Assembly (NCBI GenBank): GCA_003609755.1
Contig: AP017991.1
Location: forward strand, 434,001 to 498,000
Length of the DNA stretch: 64,000 bases
Reading direction: 5' to 3'
Source of the DNA: Planktothrix agardhii NIES-204
GTDB lineage: Bacteria > Cyanobacteriota > Cyanobacteriia > Cyanobacteriales > Microcoleaceae
The notes under the pieces were generated by a model. The model was not told where the DNA came from and did no database searches. It was given only the letters and a program-made list of their open reading frames with translations. Below are positions 54,755 to 64,000 of this stretch, one piece after another; the first letter of the stretch is position 1; every line of letters starts with the position of its first letter. Both the position numbers and the translations under genes were made by a program.

Positions 54755-55864
54755 TTAGTTTTTAGAATCTAAAGCAGCAGCTTGACGAAATGAGCGGATT
54801 GAGACTAGACGGTTAGCGTCAGAATCCCAGAGGATAAACTTAAAACAATCAGGAATATCTGAAATTCTCAGGGTTTTTACCCCGGCGAGTAAATGTATAT
54901 TCTGATTATGACAAACTTCGAGGTTATAATTGGGGATTCTTTCACAAAGATGATGGATATTATGATAGCCAATATCGGCGGAAAACCATTTTAAAATTGG
55001 GGGTAATTCCAGATAACTACTGCCCTCAATTGCACCTCGTAAATAATCCCAACCTTCGGTTTTGTGGGCGTAGGAACCCTCAAAGTTATGTTGTACAAAA
55101 AACACACAAATAAACAACGCCGCCGAACAGGTTAGGGTGATTGAATACACTGTCCAGAAGAACCCCCATCCCAGATAATTACTGAGGATAATCCAGCCCC
55201 CAACCACACAAATATTGTTAAAAAGTAGATCCCAAAATTCACCCGTAGTATACCAATTTCTGGATTTATAGGATGAGAAACGCTGCCTGAAACTAATATT
55301 AGGATATTGTTTTAAGGAAGTTAAAACATGAACAAAAAAACCATAGGTTCCTAGAATTAATGCTAATCTGGGTTTAATTGCTAGGTAGAAAAAACCTCCT
55401 GGGAAAATCATTAATGGATGTCTAAGAACTTCATACCACCCTTGAGCCGATGGACTCAGTTTAGCAAATTCCTGTGTAGAAATCAAAGCCGAGGGGCCAC
55501 GATAACGTTCCCAATCCCCATTGGTTTTGTGGTGATAGGCGTGTCCTCTTGACCAGGGATATTGGGGGATGGCGTTGATGACACCAAACATAAAACCCAC
55601 GACTCGATTCACCTTTTTTGAACTAAATAGGGAGTAATGTCCGCAATCGTGCATTAGGGAAAAACAACGGACTGAAAACAGGATCATTAACACCATAATC
55701 GGTGGTAGCAACCATATAGAAATAGCCGCGACTTTAACTGCTAAAATCCATAACAATAGATAGGGAATAACGGTATTTAAGATTTGATAAGTTCCCCATA
55801 AATTATTACTTTTCATGTAGGGAGAAAGAACAAAATCTGACTTTTTGATTTGGGTTTCTATCAT
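54755..55864 (-). CDS. Membrane fatty-acid desaturase family protein
   Basis: A 369-residue protein with four hydrophobic helices and three histidine boxes: LMHDCGHYSLF, HAYHHK and, near residue 310, IGYHNIHHLCE. These ligate the di-iron centre of acyl-lipid desaturases and related hydroxylases. The sequence does not fit DesA, B, C or D closely enough to name, and the substrate (fatty acid, carotenoid or other lipid) is open. The rhodanese gene lies 36 bases upstream on the same strand. Confidence 0.85.
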   Translation of the reverse strand: MIETQIKKSDFVLSPYMKSNNLWGTYQILNTVIPYLLLWILAVKVAAISIWLLPPIMVLMILFSVRCFSLMHDCGHYSLFSSKKVNRVVGFMFGVINAIPQYPWSRGHAYHHKTNGDWERYRGPSALISTQEFAKLSPSAQGWYEVLRHPLMIFPGGFFYLAIKPRLALILGTYGFFVHVLTSLKQYPNISFRQRFSSYKSRNWYTTGEFWDLLFNNICVVGGWIILSNYLGWGFFWTVYSITLTCSAALFICVFFVQHNFEGSYAHKTEGWDYLRGAIEGSSYLELPPILKWFSADIGYHNIHHLCERIPNYNLEVCHNQNIHLLAGVKTLRISDIPDCFKFILWDSDANRLVSIRSFRQAAALDSKN

Positions 55865-55900
55865 TATTGTTTAAATAATATGGATGTTTTTCCGATGAGT

Positions 55901-56263
55901 TTAATATCGAGGAATTTGGGAATCAATCAAAACTGAATAAGCATCAATTCCCCCATTAATATTTTTTACCTGGGTAAAACCTTGGCGAATCAGCCATTGA
56001 CACATTTGGGCTGATCTCATGCCATGATGACACAGAATTAGGGTTTCTTGGTGCGGGTCAAGTTGAACTAAAATTTTATCTGACCATGCACTATATTGAC
56101 TTAAAGGATAGTTAATAAATCCTTCTATTTTTGCCATTTCAATTTCTTGAGGTTCCCGCACATCAATTAACTGAAGATCAGTTTCGGGAACTGTTTTAAG
56201 TAAATTTTCTAATTGTTTAACACTAATTTCTGGAATCGCTTGTGTAAAAAATTGTTCTGACAT
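55901..56263 (-). CDS. Rhodanese-like sulfurtransferase
   Basis: A 120-residue single-domain rhodanese. The active-site loop is LCHHGMRSAQMC (catalytic Cys near residue 86), with LIDVREPQEIEMAKIEGFIN near residues 36-56 and the C-terminal NINGGIDAYS. It transfers sulfur from persulfide donors, or is used as a regulatory domain. Possibly co-transcribed with the desaturase downstream. AT-rich leader with weak Shine-Dalgarno sequence. Confidence 0.88.
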   Translation of the reverse strand: MSEQFFTQAIPEISVKQLENLLKTVPETDLQLIDVREPQEIEMAKIEGFINYPLSQYSAWSDKILVQLDPHQETLILCHHGMRSAQMCQWLIRQGFTQVKNINGGIDAYSVLIDSQIPRY

Positions 56264-56351
56264 AAAAATGTACCTAATATTTGAATCAAATTCGTAGTGA
56301 TCTCTTCAGGGCTCTATCATATCCTTATTAATCACCCAAATCACAACTCTA

Positions 56352-56403
56352 AAACTGATCACTGATTAAACTGATAACTGATGACTGATAACTGATGACT
56401 GAT
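56352..56403. repeat. Heptamer repeats abutting the helicase stop codon
   Basis: ACTGATCACTGATTAAACTG and ATAACTGATGACTGATAACT units run right up to and into the stop codon (56403-56405) of the minus-strand helicase gene. Confidence 0.8.
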
Positions 56404-59400
56404 TAAAGGGAGATAATACTAGAAACTCCCCGAATATGCAACTCTACCCTGGGCTGTTCATCTCGATAAAAAACCGTGCCTCGATAATCTCCCGTGATAC
56501 TATTAAAAGAAAGTTGATGACCGTCGGCGACTTCTAACATTAATTCTCCAATTCTGACTTTTCCTTGTATTCCATCGACATCAATTTGTAGGGCTTTGGA
56601 ACTATAAATATCCGTCAAAAGTACCCATAAACTATTATTCCGTTTTGCTCGTTTGACTTGAATATGACCAATTTGGAAACTAAAGCCATCGGCTTCCGGC
56701 CCTAAAAGGCGGATTTTTGTGCCGGGGGGTAGACCCTGAACTTGATCGTCCATGGGGTCATTATTAGCCTGAGAGGGGTCTGGAGCCGAGAGTTGGAGTA
56801 ATTTGTGATTTTCGATTAAATCGACTTGGGGAGGGTCGGAATTGAGGGTAGCGGGGTCGATGTTCCATTCCTTCGCCCGGCGAGTAATATCTTGTTGAAT
56901 TTCCTGTCCCCGAATGGGTTCGGCGACTAGAGAATATTCTTTTTGTTTGAGTTTGGTTGCTAACCAGCGTTCTTGAGCAAACTTTTTTAAAGCCAGTTCA
57001 TTACTATTAAAAAATCGTTCATAAAATTTGAGAGTTGGGACTAATTCCCCAATTTTTTCTAAAGCAATTCCTACCTCAACGACCGCTAACTTTTGTCGCC
57101 AGTTGGAGACCGATAGGGCTTTTTCAATTAAGGCTAAATAGCGACCCCGAAAATCTCGGGCTTGTTCAGGGGTTAAATTAGAATGGGAAATTTGGCGGAT
57201 TAGTTCAAACCTAAATAGAATTGCCTCTAGTTTACCACATTTTTCGATCGCAGCGATCGCATCAATCCAACGTTTAATTCTAATTAAATAATTAATCCAA
57301 TCTCGGAGGCGATTTTGTCGTTCTAAAGCCCGTCCTAAACAATCTAAATGTTTTAACCATTGTTGATTTCCTGACTTCCCAGATTTTTCCCATTCCACAA
57401 TAATTCGTTCAAAATCTAAGGCTTTTTCCAAATAGGGTAAACCTTCAGGAAATCCCGATAATTCAGCTTGAGCCAGATAATATTCTCGTTTTTGATTTGC
57501 CCCGCTTTCCTGCCAACATCGGACAGCCCGACGTAGGTTTTTAGCCCGATAATAACAATCTCCTCCTAATTCCAAAACCCCATTATATTTGGCTTCGTCT
57601 AATCCCTCTAAAACCTCTCCAAACCGTTGCCATTCTTCAGGGTCTAGGATTTTTTCCCGCATCAATATTCTAACTTGACGACCATAATCCTGTACCGCCG
57701 ATTTCCAAGCCTTAACTAAGCGGTTTTCTTTAATCATTTGACTACTCAAACTTTCCTCTAAAAATTGAGTAAATTGTCGAATATTCGGTAAGGTTTTTGA
57801 GGTTTGGGCCATGAATTCTACTAAGGGTTGTTCCAAAGATTTTTTCTGGGGAAATTGATGATACCATTCCGCTAAAGCTTGCCAACACATCCCATCCCAG
57901 AAACACTCCCAAGCCTCTAATTCCTGACCTCTTTTTAGGAATAAACGCCCCGCTTCTCGAAAGCGTTTATCGAATTTTAAAGCAAAGGCCTCACATAAAT
58001 CAGCTTTATCTAAATATCCTAATTCTCGATAAAATTGTTTCGCCCGTCGGAGGTCGGAGGCATTTTTTTGATTTCGACCATTTTCTTCAAATTTTTGAGC
58101 TTGGGAGGCGCGGTTATCCCGTTGTAATTCATCTAAATTATCCCCCCAACGGACTCCCCCAATATAGGTTTGCCAATGTTCCGGTTTGTTAACTTGATTT
58201 AACCAATATTCATGATAGTTGAATGATGAGGTTTCTGCTAATATTTCAACCGTCGCATATTGCCATAAACAGCGATCGCCAATTTCTGTATCAATAATTA
58301 TTAAATCCGACATTCCACGACTAGCTGCAACATAAAGTTTATTAAAAAAGTATTCCAATTCCAAGGGATGATTCCCCGTCCCTTGCACATAATCAATTAA
58401 CGGTTTTTGATTAAATTCTTTAGCAAATTGATCCCCAAATTTATATAAAATAACTAAGGGAAATTCTAATCCTTTTGCTTGAATTGCACTTAAAATATTC
58501 TTAGGGGGATGTTCTTCCGTGGCATCGGGGAATAAAGGAGATAAAAATTCATCTAGTCTAATATAGTCTAACTCCCCTCCTGCTTCACAGGGAACAATAA
58601 AAATCGGGGATTTCTGAATATGTTGTTTCAAGGATTCTGCGGAAAAATTATTCTGTTCAAAGATAAACTTTTGGGGCGTTGGAGACTCCATATAAGATTG
58701 CCAAGACTCCTGGGGTCTTAACTCTTGGATTTTAAATAAAATATGTCGCCATAGATGAATTAAATTCGTAACTTTAACAATAGAAGGACTTGATCTATAA
58801 TTAGATTCAAGCTCATAAAAAGTCATGGATAAATTAAGTTGTCGGGTCGGGTCAAGGGCAGCAATAACTTGATCAAAAAAGGTCGCCTTAACACTTTCCC
58901 AGCGAAATCCCGTGGGGTTTAAAGTCTGAAATGGATCACCCGCAAAGGCAAAAGGTAAACACCAAACCGGGGGGTATAAGTCACAATGGGAAAATATTGA
59001 TAACTGCATAATTAAGCGCAGTTCTAAACTGGTAAAATCCTGGGCTTCATCGCAAAAAATAGCCGTATAAACGGGTAAATTATCCCCACTGAATTGTAAG
59101 ACTTTTCTAATTAAATCTTGATCATCCCAATAGCCCTCGCGAGTAGTTAATTGATAATACCAAGGCCAAACTTGCTTATAAATTGCTTGAAAAATATCAA
59201 AAGATAAACTGCGTTCTCGTCGGGGAATTTCTTCATAATCATCGGGGGTCATATACCCTTCATTTTGTCCGGTTAGGGTATAACCTTTAATAAATGTTCT
59301 AATAATATGCCAACAGAGTTCGGGGGAATAACGACTATAGCGACGGCCACATCGTTGTCTAAAATCATGAAAATTAATATATTTATCGGGATCAAATTTA

Positions 59401-60713
59401 TCGCTTTCTTCTGGGGGGAGTAAACTTAATAAAAATTGTTGAAAGGATTTAAAACAAATATCAATCGAAGGTTTGTTTACCTGTCCATCGGTTTCTAATA
59501 AAAATTTATGGTGACTTTTGAGGAGTTTTTTTACCCCTTCTCTGGCTTTTCCTAATAATTGTTCATTATAGGTTAAAAATAAAGGATGGGGTACGGAGTT
59601 TAATCGTTGACGATGTTGTAAATAATATTTTTGATAGCGATAACAATAATCGGCAAATAAATAAAATAACATAGTTGATTTACCACTCCCCGCCCGTCCA
59701 TTAATAAAAACTGGTAGGGAACTATGGCTAATTTCCGGGGTAGATAACTCATGGAGAATTTTTTCTTCCTCCATTGATAAAGCCCAATTAATCCCAAATT
59801 CCTGCTCAATTTCTAACCAGATTTCTGAATCTCCTAATAAATAATCGGGATATGAACGTCGGGTATAACGGGCTAAATCTTCTAAACTTAATTCCTGGGC
59901 TAAAACGTTAGTTGGGTTAGGGTTTTTTGAGGATGCTTCCCCATTAGTTTCTCCTGGGTTAGAATTAAACAGACGAGTGATTTGACCGACTTCCAAAATA
60001 TCCTGGGAAGTGGGATAATGATTAAAGGTAGAAAGTAAAAATAAAACACTACGGTTAGGAGTATCGGAGGTAAGAATCCAACTATAAATAATATAACGAT
60101 TTTGCTGCGGTTGTCCGGCAATTTCAATTCCTAAAAAGTCAGTTGTTGTGGTTTCAATTCCTGATTTTTTCTCCACCAAACTATCCACAATGTCATAATA
60201 AGTCCGCCATTGCAGTTGAGTGTCCGGTTGTTTAAATTGTGTCACCCAAATTTCACTTTCACAAATCACCGCATCGGTGGTATTCTTAATCCAATCTGGC
60301 CCTTTTAACCAAATTTGACGCAAATCTTCGGGTAAAGTGGGGCGACGGCGAAAGGATTTTTGTTCTTCCCGTTGGGCATTAATACTATTTTCTAATTCTT
60401 TGGGATCAATTAACGAATCCAGATGACTAATTCCGTAGTCATCTGGATTTCTCAGAAATGCCTCATACTCGTTTCCTCCCCGGGGAAGAACCGCTAATAA
60501 ACATAAAATCGGGTCATTATTTACCCAGAGAATTTTTCCTAGTAAACGCAAGTTCCGCACGGGTCGCTTTAAGTAGGGATAATTCCACTCAAACAGCGCC
60601 TGTACCGCCACTGTGCCTTGAGTCTTGAGGATGACGAGTAATTCCGCCACCTGACTCTGGATGCCTTGCTGTTTCGCTTGTGCGTCGAATGTCGGGGTCG
60701 TGTAGATTAGCAT
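56403..60713 (-). CDS. Giant UvrD/Rep-like SF1 helicase with TPR-like region
   Basis: A 1436-residue protein. Residues 1-95 resemble a RelE/ParE-like toxin fold (YTTPTFDAQAKQQGIQSQ, VRNLRLLGKILWV, AVLPRGGNEYEAFL). The SF1 helicase core has Walker A NGRAGSGKSTML (about 340), Walker B FCDEAQDF (about 555), SAIQAKGLEFPLVILYKFG (about 745) and VAASRGMSDLI (about 795). Residues 880-1300 are alpha-helical, TPR-like. The last 120 form a beta-rich domain (GTKIRLLGPEADGFSFQIGH). No Shine-Dalgarno sequence. The gene stands alone. Role (repair, RNA or defence) unknown. Confidence 0.78.
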   Translation of the reverse strand: MLIYTTPTFDAQAKQQGIQSQVAELLVILKTQGTVAVQALFEWNYPYLKRPVRNLRLLGKILWVNNDPILCLLAVLPRGGNEYEAFLRNPDDYGISHLDSLIDPKELENSINAQREEQKSFRRRPTLPEDLRQIWLKGPDWIKNTTDAVICESEIWVTQFKQPDTQLQWRTYYDIVDSLVEKKSGIETTTTDFLGIEIAGQPQQNRYIIYSWILTSDTPNRSVLFLLSTFNHYPTSQDILEVGQITRLFNSNPGETNGEASSKNPNPTNVLAQELSLEDLARYTRRSYPDYLLGDSEIWLEIEQEFGINWALSMEEEKILHELSTPEISHSSLPVFINGRAGSGKSTMLFYLFADYCYRYQKYYLQHRQRLNSVPHPLFLTYNEQLLGKAREGVKKLLKSHHKFLLETDGQVNKPSIDICFKSFQQFLLSLLPPEESDKFDPDKYINFHDFRQRCGRRYSRYSPELCWHIIRTFIKGYTLTGQNEGYMTPDDYEEIPRRERSLSFDIFQAIYKQVWPWYYQLTTREGYWDDQDLIRKVLQFSGDNLPVYTAIFCDEAQDFTSLELRLIMQLSIFSHCDLYPPVWCLPFAFAGDPFQTLNPTGFRWESVKATFFDQVIAALDPTRQLNLSMTFYELESNYRSSPSIVKVTNLIHLWRHILFKIQELRPQESWQSYMESPTPQKFIFEQNNFSAESLKQHIQKSPIFIVPCEAGGELDYIRLDEFLSPLFPDATEEHPPKNILSAIQAKGLEFPLVILYKFGDQFAKEFNQKPLIDYVQGTGNHPLELEYFFNKLYVAASRGMSDLIIIDTEIGDRCLWQYATVEILAETSSFNYHEYWLNQVNKPEHWQTYIGGVRWGDNLDELQRDNRASQAQKFEENGRNQKNASDLRRAKQFYRELGYLDKADLCEAFALKFDKRFREAGRLFLKRGQELEAWECFWDGMCWQALAEWYHQFPQKKSLEQPLVEFMAQTSKTLPNIRQFTQFLEESLSSQMIKENRLVKAWKSAVQDYGRQVRILMREKILDPEEWQRFGEVLEGLDEAKYNGVLELGGDCYYRAKNLRRAVRCWQESGANQKREYYLAQAELSGFPEGLPYLEKALDFERIIVEWEKSGKSGNQQWLKHLDCLGRALERQNRLRDWINYLIRIKRWIDAIAAIEKCGKLEAILFRFELIRQISHSNLTPEQARDFRGRYLALIEKALSVSNWRQKLAVVEVGIALEKIGELVPTLKFYERFFNSNELALKKFAQERWLATKLKQKEYSLVAEPIRGQEIQQDITRRAKEWNIDPATLNSDPPQVDLIENHKLLQLSAPDPSQANNDPMDDQVQGLPPGTKIRLLGPEADGFSFQIGHIQVKRAKRNNSLWVLLTDIYSSKALQIDVDGIQGKVRIGELMLEVADGHQLSFNSITGDYRGTVFYRDEQPRVELHIRGVSSIISL

Positions 60714-60786
60714 GACTTCGATTTTGACACAATTTCATTGATGTCGCATAAAGTCATTTTGCGTTATTTAACGGGAAAATATCAAA

Positions 60787-60871
60787 TCAAGGTTTAGGTT
60801 CCCCATAAATGAATCCATTTCCCCCAGTTCCAATAAATACCCGTCCAAAACTGTTCATATCCCCGGTAATT
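60787..60871 (-). pseudogene. C-terminal remnant of a GH74-like beta-propeller protein
   Basis: On the minus strand: ITGDMNSFGRVFIGTGGNGF and then IYGEPKP followed by a stop. This matches the closing motif (YGRVYxGTxGRGxIYGD) of glycoside hydrolase family 74/sialidase-like propellers. It is cut off exactly at the IS remnant that begins at 60872. Confidence 0.55.
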
Positions 60872-61119
60872 AGGGCTTGCTGAAAAAAGATAAAAAGCCG
60901 AGAGAGTCGGGAGGAGGAAAGGGCAGAAAGGGATAATGGTGCAAGAAATTAGTGTACAATAGCCCAAAAACCTTGCAGGAGTCGAGGAAATGTACCGAAA
61001 AGAGGAGCAACCGAACACATCATCTTATGAAGAAACTAGCTCATAGTTCCGAAACGGCAATTACTATTACTTTTTTAGTTATGAATCTCTCTGTCATTCT
61101 TAGACAGATTTTTGGGTCA
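60872..61119 (+). mobile_element. Internally deleted insertion-sequence remnant
   Basis: It begins with an IS-like end AGGGCTTGCTGAAAAAAG. At 60990 a transposase-like start MYRKEEQPNTSSYEE is readable behind TGCAGGAG. After about 15 codons another frame continues with KKLAHSSETAITITFLVMNL and then SVILRQIF, resembling a transposase C-terminus. The central ~1 kb is missing. The right end merges with the 3' end of the carotenoid desaturase gene. Confidence 0.55.
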
Positions 61120-62626
61120 ATTCAATTTGACGAACAACGGTTAAAGCCGAATAGGAAACTCCGGCTGTTCCCTCTCCAGGATGGGTAGAATCTCCTACTA
61201 ACCAAAGATTTTTGATCGGGGTACGATTCCCAAAACCAAAGGGCCCAAAAGTGGAAACCCGTTGACCGACTCCGCCAACAACTCCTTGATCCCGGGCGGT
61301 ATAGCGTTCAAAGGTGCGAGGTGTGGCGGCTTCTTGATGGAGAATAGTTTCTGGAGTTAGGTGAAAGTAAGACCCTAAACGGGCGATCGCCTTGTCCATA
61401 TATTGTTGTTTTAAACCTTGATAGTCCTGAGAATCCCACCATTGTTGGGTTTCAGTAAAACTTGAAGCGATAATCGTGGCTTGTCCGGCGGGGGCGCGTC
61501 CATCTCCGGGGTGACTCACGGAGACGAAAAGAGAATTATTTTCACCAATAGCCCCTTGATCATAGAGGAATTGTAGATGGGGCGGGCATTCTGGGGGTAT
61601 GGCGATCGCTTGTACTCCTAGATAGATTACAAATGCTCCCGATGCCGGGGGAAGTTGCTTAATTCGTCGTTGATAGAGAGGTAATAAAATTGAAAATTGC
61701 TGGTGATTTTTGTGGTTTTTATCTAACAATTTAATTAAGTTTTGTGGGGTAATATTAGCTACAATATGATCGGCGGTTTCATGAATAATTTCCCCAGTTT
61801 TTTGATTCCTAATTTTCACGGCGATCGCTTGATCCGGTTCTGTTTCAATAGCTTCAACGGTATGCCGCATGAATAGTTTACCCCCATCTCGTTCTAGGGC
61901 TTGGACTAGGCGATCGCTCAATACCTGCATACTGCCTTGAAGATGAGATAAACCTTGGGGTTCCTGAGAGACACCTAAAGCCGTTGCTGCGTACAATAAA
62001 GCCGTTTCTTCGGTGTCTACCTGAGAATATAACTTCAGTTGCAGATCTAAAAAGGTTTTCAGACGCCGATCACCGTCTAAATTATACAACCGTAGGGCAT
62101 CAGCCACCGTCATCAGGGTAAAAGGCAGAGTAATCAAGGTATCAGGGCGAACCGCTTGGAGCAATTGCCACAGATCCCATAAATTCCCAGGAGGGAGCAC
62201 GGGATCACGGGATTGAAACCGCCAACTAGCATGAAATAGGGTAGTCATTAACTGCCAAAAGGGTTCACTCCCGGGAAATTGTCGCTGTCTTTCCTGTTGC
62301 CATTTTTGGGGATCTCGCCACACCTGAATCGGTTCAGTTTCTTCGGGTAAAAAAACGGCACAAGCGGGATCACAGGGAGTCGCGGCGGGTAATTCAATTC
62401 CTAACTCCTTGAAAATACGGTGATGAATCCCACCCGGTTCGAGTCCGGCTACCTGAGTCGCTCCGACATCAAAGGTAAACCCCCGACGTTGAAAGGTAGA
62501 AGCACACCCTCCTGGGACAATTCCTTGGTCGAAGATTAAAACCGAATATCCTCGATGGGCCAACAATGCCCCGGCGGTTAATCCCCCAATTCCAGCCCCA
62601 ATCACGATCACTCGTTCTGTGTTCAC
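61100..62626 (-). CDS. crtD: Carotenoid desaturase of the CrtI superfamily (probable C-3',4' desaturase CrtD)
   Basis: A 508-residue FAD-dependent phytoene-desaturase-like enzyme. FAD-binding N-terminus VIVIGAGIGGLTAGALLAHR, with GGCASTFQRRGFTFDVGATQ, and the C-terminal FAD signature LWLVGDSTHPGEGTAGVSYS. The middle (ATALGVSQEPQGLSHLQGSM) fits CrtD, which makes the 3',4' double bond of myxoxanthophyll. CrtO or CrtISO are alternatives. The last few codons and the stop lie in IS-derived sequence. Confidence 0.75.
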   Translation of the reverse strand: MNTERVIVIGAGIGGLTAGALLAHRGYSVLIFDQGIVPGGCASTFQRRGFTFDVGATQVAGLEPGGIHHRIFKELGIELPAATPCDPACAVFLPEETEPIQVWRDPQKWQQERQRQFPGSEPFWQLMTTLFHASWRFQSRDPVLPPGNLWDLWQLLQAVRPDTLITLPFTLMTVADALRLYNLDGDRRLKTFLDLQLKLYSQVDTEETALLYAATALGVSQEPQGLSHLQGSMQVLSDRLVQALERDGGKLFMRHTVEAIETEPDQAIAVKIRNQKTGEIIHETADHIVANITPQNLIKLLDKNHKNHQQFSILLPLYQRRIKQLPPASGAFVIYLGVQAIAIPPECPPHLQFLYDQGAIGENNSLFVSVSHPGDGRAPAGQATIIASSFTETQQWWDSQDYQGLKQQYMDKAIARLGSYFHLTPETILHQEAATPRTFERYTARDQGVVGGVGQRVSTFGPFGFGNRTPIKNLWLVGDSTHPGEGTAGVSYSALTVVRQIELTQKSV

Positions 62627-62664
62627 CTTAGTAGATCCCTAGTTACTTAATATATTTTAATACA

Positions 62665-63444
62665 TTAAAGAATTTGAGACAGAAACTTTTGAGTTCGTTC
62701 TTCTTGAGGATTGGTAAAAAATTCTTCTGGGGTTCCTTCTTCGACTAAGATTCCATCGGCCATTAACACAATTCTATCGGCGACTTCTCGCGCAAATCCG
62801 ACTTCATGGGTAACACAAACCATCGTCATTCCCGACTCGGCTAAAGTTCGCATCACGTCTAAAACTTCGCGTACCATTTCCGGGTCTAAAGCAGAAGTAG
62901 GTTCATCAAATAACATAATTTTAGGCTGCATTGCTAAGGCTCTAGCAATCGCAACTCGTTGTTGTTGGCCGCCAGATAATTGACCCGGATATTTTTTTGC
63001 CTGTTCTAAAATTCCCACCCTTTCTAATAATTGTAAAGCTACTTCTTCGGCTTTTGCCTTCGGCCAACGTCTGACCCAAATCGGAGCTAAAGTGACATTT
63101 TGTAAAATACTTAAATGAGGAAATAAATTAAACTGTTGAAACACCATTCCCACTTCTTTGCGAATTTCTTCAATATTTTTTAAATCATGGGATAAATTAA
63201 TTCCATCTATGACAATACTTCCCTGTTGAAATTCTTCTAAAGCATTAAATGTGCGAATAAAAGTCGATTTTCCCGAACCAGACGGCCCCATAATCACCAC
63301 AACTTCTCCCCGTCCCACCGAAAGGCTAACCCCTCTAAGGGCGTGGAAATTATTGCCATACCATTTATGCACATCGGTAGCAATAATAGCAGTATCTTCT
63401 GTAAGTGATGCAATTGGGTTGGTATTAGGCTGTATTTGTGTCAT
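62665..63444 (-). CDS. Polar amino acid ABC transporter ATP-binding protein (GlnQ-like)
   Basis: A 259-residue ABC ATPase of the polar amino-acid uptake family. Walker [11 protein letters not shown]-loop [12 protein letters not shown], signature LSGGQQQR, Walker [16 protein letters not shown] and H-loop THE. The N-terminal ~17 residues are an extension. Permease and binding-protein genes are not on the immediate upstream side in this window. Overall similarity favours Gln/Glu/general amino acid import. Confidence 0.9.
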   Translation of the reverse strand: MTQIQPNTNPIASLTEDTAIIATDVHKWYGNNFHALRGVSLSVGRGEVVVIMGPSGSGKSTFIRTFNALEEFQQGSIVIDGINLSHDLKNIEEIRKEVGMVFQQFNLFPHLSILQNVTLAPIWVRRWPKAKAEEVALQLLERVGILEQAKKYPGQLSGGQQQRVAIARALAMQPKIMLFDEPTSALDPEMVREVLDVMRTLAESGMTMVCVTHEVGFAREVADRIVLMADGILVEEGTPEEFFTNPQEERTQKFLSQIL

Positions 63445-63663
63445 GGCTTTAAATTGGGGTTAGTATTCAGCAGTAGATTCATTGTTCTATAGATTATTAT
63501 ATGGTGTTGATCCCTAGACACAATTCGGATAGTTTTTCGCTTAACTACACCTTCAATCAGCAAGGACGGGGTTATCTCCCCCCTCAGCAGGTATCCGAAT
63601 TCCTTGTGATCTAATTTTCAAAGTTATAATCAAAAATATGTTAAGTGCTTGAGGGAACCACAA

Positions 63664-64000
63664 TTGAATCAGCCTTCTATTTTAGTGGTCGATGATCAAC
63701 CTCGTAATTTTGATGTCCTGGAATCACTGTTAAGCAGTCAGAATTATGAGTTACACTATGCTTCTAGTGGACAAGAAGCCCTCGAATCCCTAGAACTCAT
63801 CCCACTGGATCTAATTTTATTAGATGTGATGATGCCAGAAATGGACGGGATTGAGGTTTGCTCTCGGATTAAAGCCAATCCCCAATGGCAATCAATTCCG
63901 ATTATTATGGTGACAGCATTAACGGAGAAAGAAGACCTGGCTCTATGTTTAAGTGCCGGTGCTGATGATTTTTTGAGCAAACCCGTTAATGGTCTGGAAC
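63664..64000 (+). CDS. Response regulator receiver domain protein, partial
   Basis: A 112-codon fragment cut by the right edge. TTG start at 63664, with GAGGGA upstream. CheY-like receiver: acidic pair in LVVDDQPRN, phospho-acceptor Asp in LILLDVMMPEMDG, Thr in VTALT, Lys in FLSKPVN. These are the full catalytic features. The effector domain, if any, lies outside the window. The preceding 219-base spacer shows no gene. Confidence 0.88.
   Translation, partial: MNQPSILVVDDQPRNFDVLESLLSSQNYELHYASSGQEALESLELIPLDLILLDVMMPEMDGIEVCSRIKANPQWQSIPIIMVTALTEKEDLALCLSAGADDFLSKPVNGLE

Noticed and set aside
60794-61018. A 74-codon minus-strand membrane-like frame over the IS remnant
   Set aside because: It reads through the IS end and an out-of-frame copy of the GH74-like tail. 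It is an artefact.

Overview
The window is chromosomal DNA of a filamentous, non-heterocystous cyanobacterium, most like Planktothrix/Oscillatoria. The basis is complete cyanobacterial NDH-1 and photosystem II clusters (gltA-ndhAIGE, ndhCKJ, rubA-ycf48-psbEFLJ), many HIP1 octamers (GCGATCGC), an AT-rich base composition, and intergenic spacers full of degenerate heptamer repeats of the ACTGATN type. The genus is an inference. No tRNA, rRNA or CRISPR array was recognised.

Layout. 1-2.5 kb: the end of a polysaccharide deacetylase gene, sixA and citrate synthase. 2.7-5.7 kb: ndhA-I-G-E. 5.8-9.0 kb: an M16 peptidase and a secreted-type SdrD B-like repeat protein. 9.1-10.7 kb: ndhC-K-J on the minus strand, divergent from 10.9-13.2 kb, rubA-ycf48-psbE-F-L-J (PSII assembly factors and cytochrome b559). 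13.3-15.5 kb: a B12/radical-SAM protein and a Uma2 protein. 15.8-18.7 kb: a second SdrD B-like protein, divergent from an orphan OmpR-type winged-helix regulator. 18.7-19.3 kb: gene debris. 19.3-24.2 kb: pnp, a GGDEF remnant and a membrane Ser/Thr kinase. 24.3-28.3 kb: prs, a CSP41-like epimerase, rsfS and rimI. 28.7-31.2 kb: clpC. 31.3-34.3 kb: a retropepsin-like protease, a two-gene GTPase/membrane module and a truncated copy of the protease. 34.3-41.4 kb: Uma2, pfkA, a Ca/Na antiporter, a DUF1269 protein, a TVP38 protein, an ArsS-type radical SAM protein and dus. 41.5-48.8 kb: a CHASE2-adenylate cyclase, DUF928, a TPR-methyltransferase, an RTX-CAP protein and Uma2. 49.3-53.6 kb: a cyanobacterial hypothetical protein, dnaK and dnaJ. 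53.6-63.4 kb: fbp, a desaturase, a rhodanese, a 1436-residue UvrD-like helicase, an IS remnant, a CrtD-type desaturase and an amino-acid ABC ATPase. The window ends inside a response regulator.

How the genes work together. The core of the window is energy metabolism: two NDH-1 operons, PSII assembly and cytochrome b559, citrate synthase, phosphofructokinase, FBPase and PRPP synthetase. Around it lie proteostasis genes (clpC, dnaK, dnaJ, M16 peptidase) and RNA/ribosome genes (pnp, rsfS, rimI, dus). Accessory genes are interspersed. Those most worth following are the GTPase/coiled-coil membrane pair bracketed by protease copies, the giant SF1 helicase with a possible RelE-like N-terminus, and the SdrD-like protein with its divergent regulator. 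Small mobile-element debris is frequent: foldback elements, candidate IS200/IS605 right ends and an internally deleted IS.
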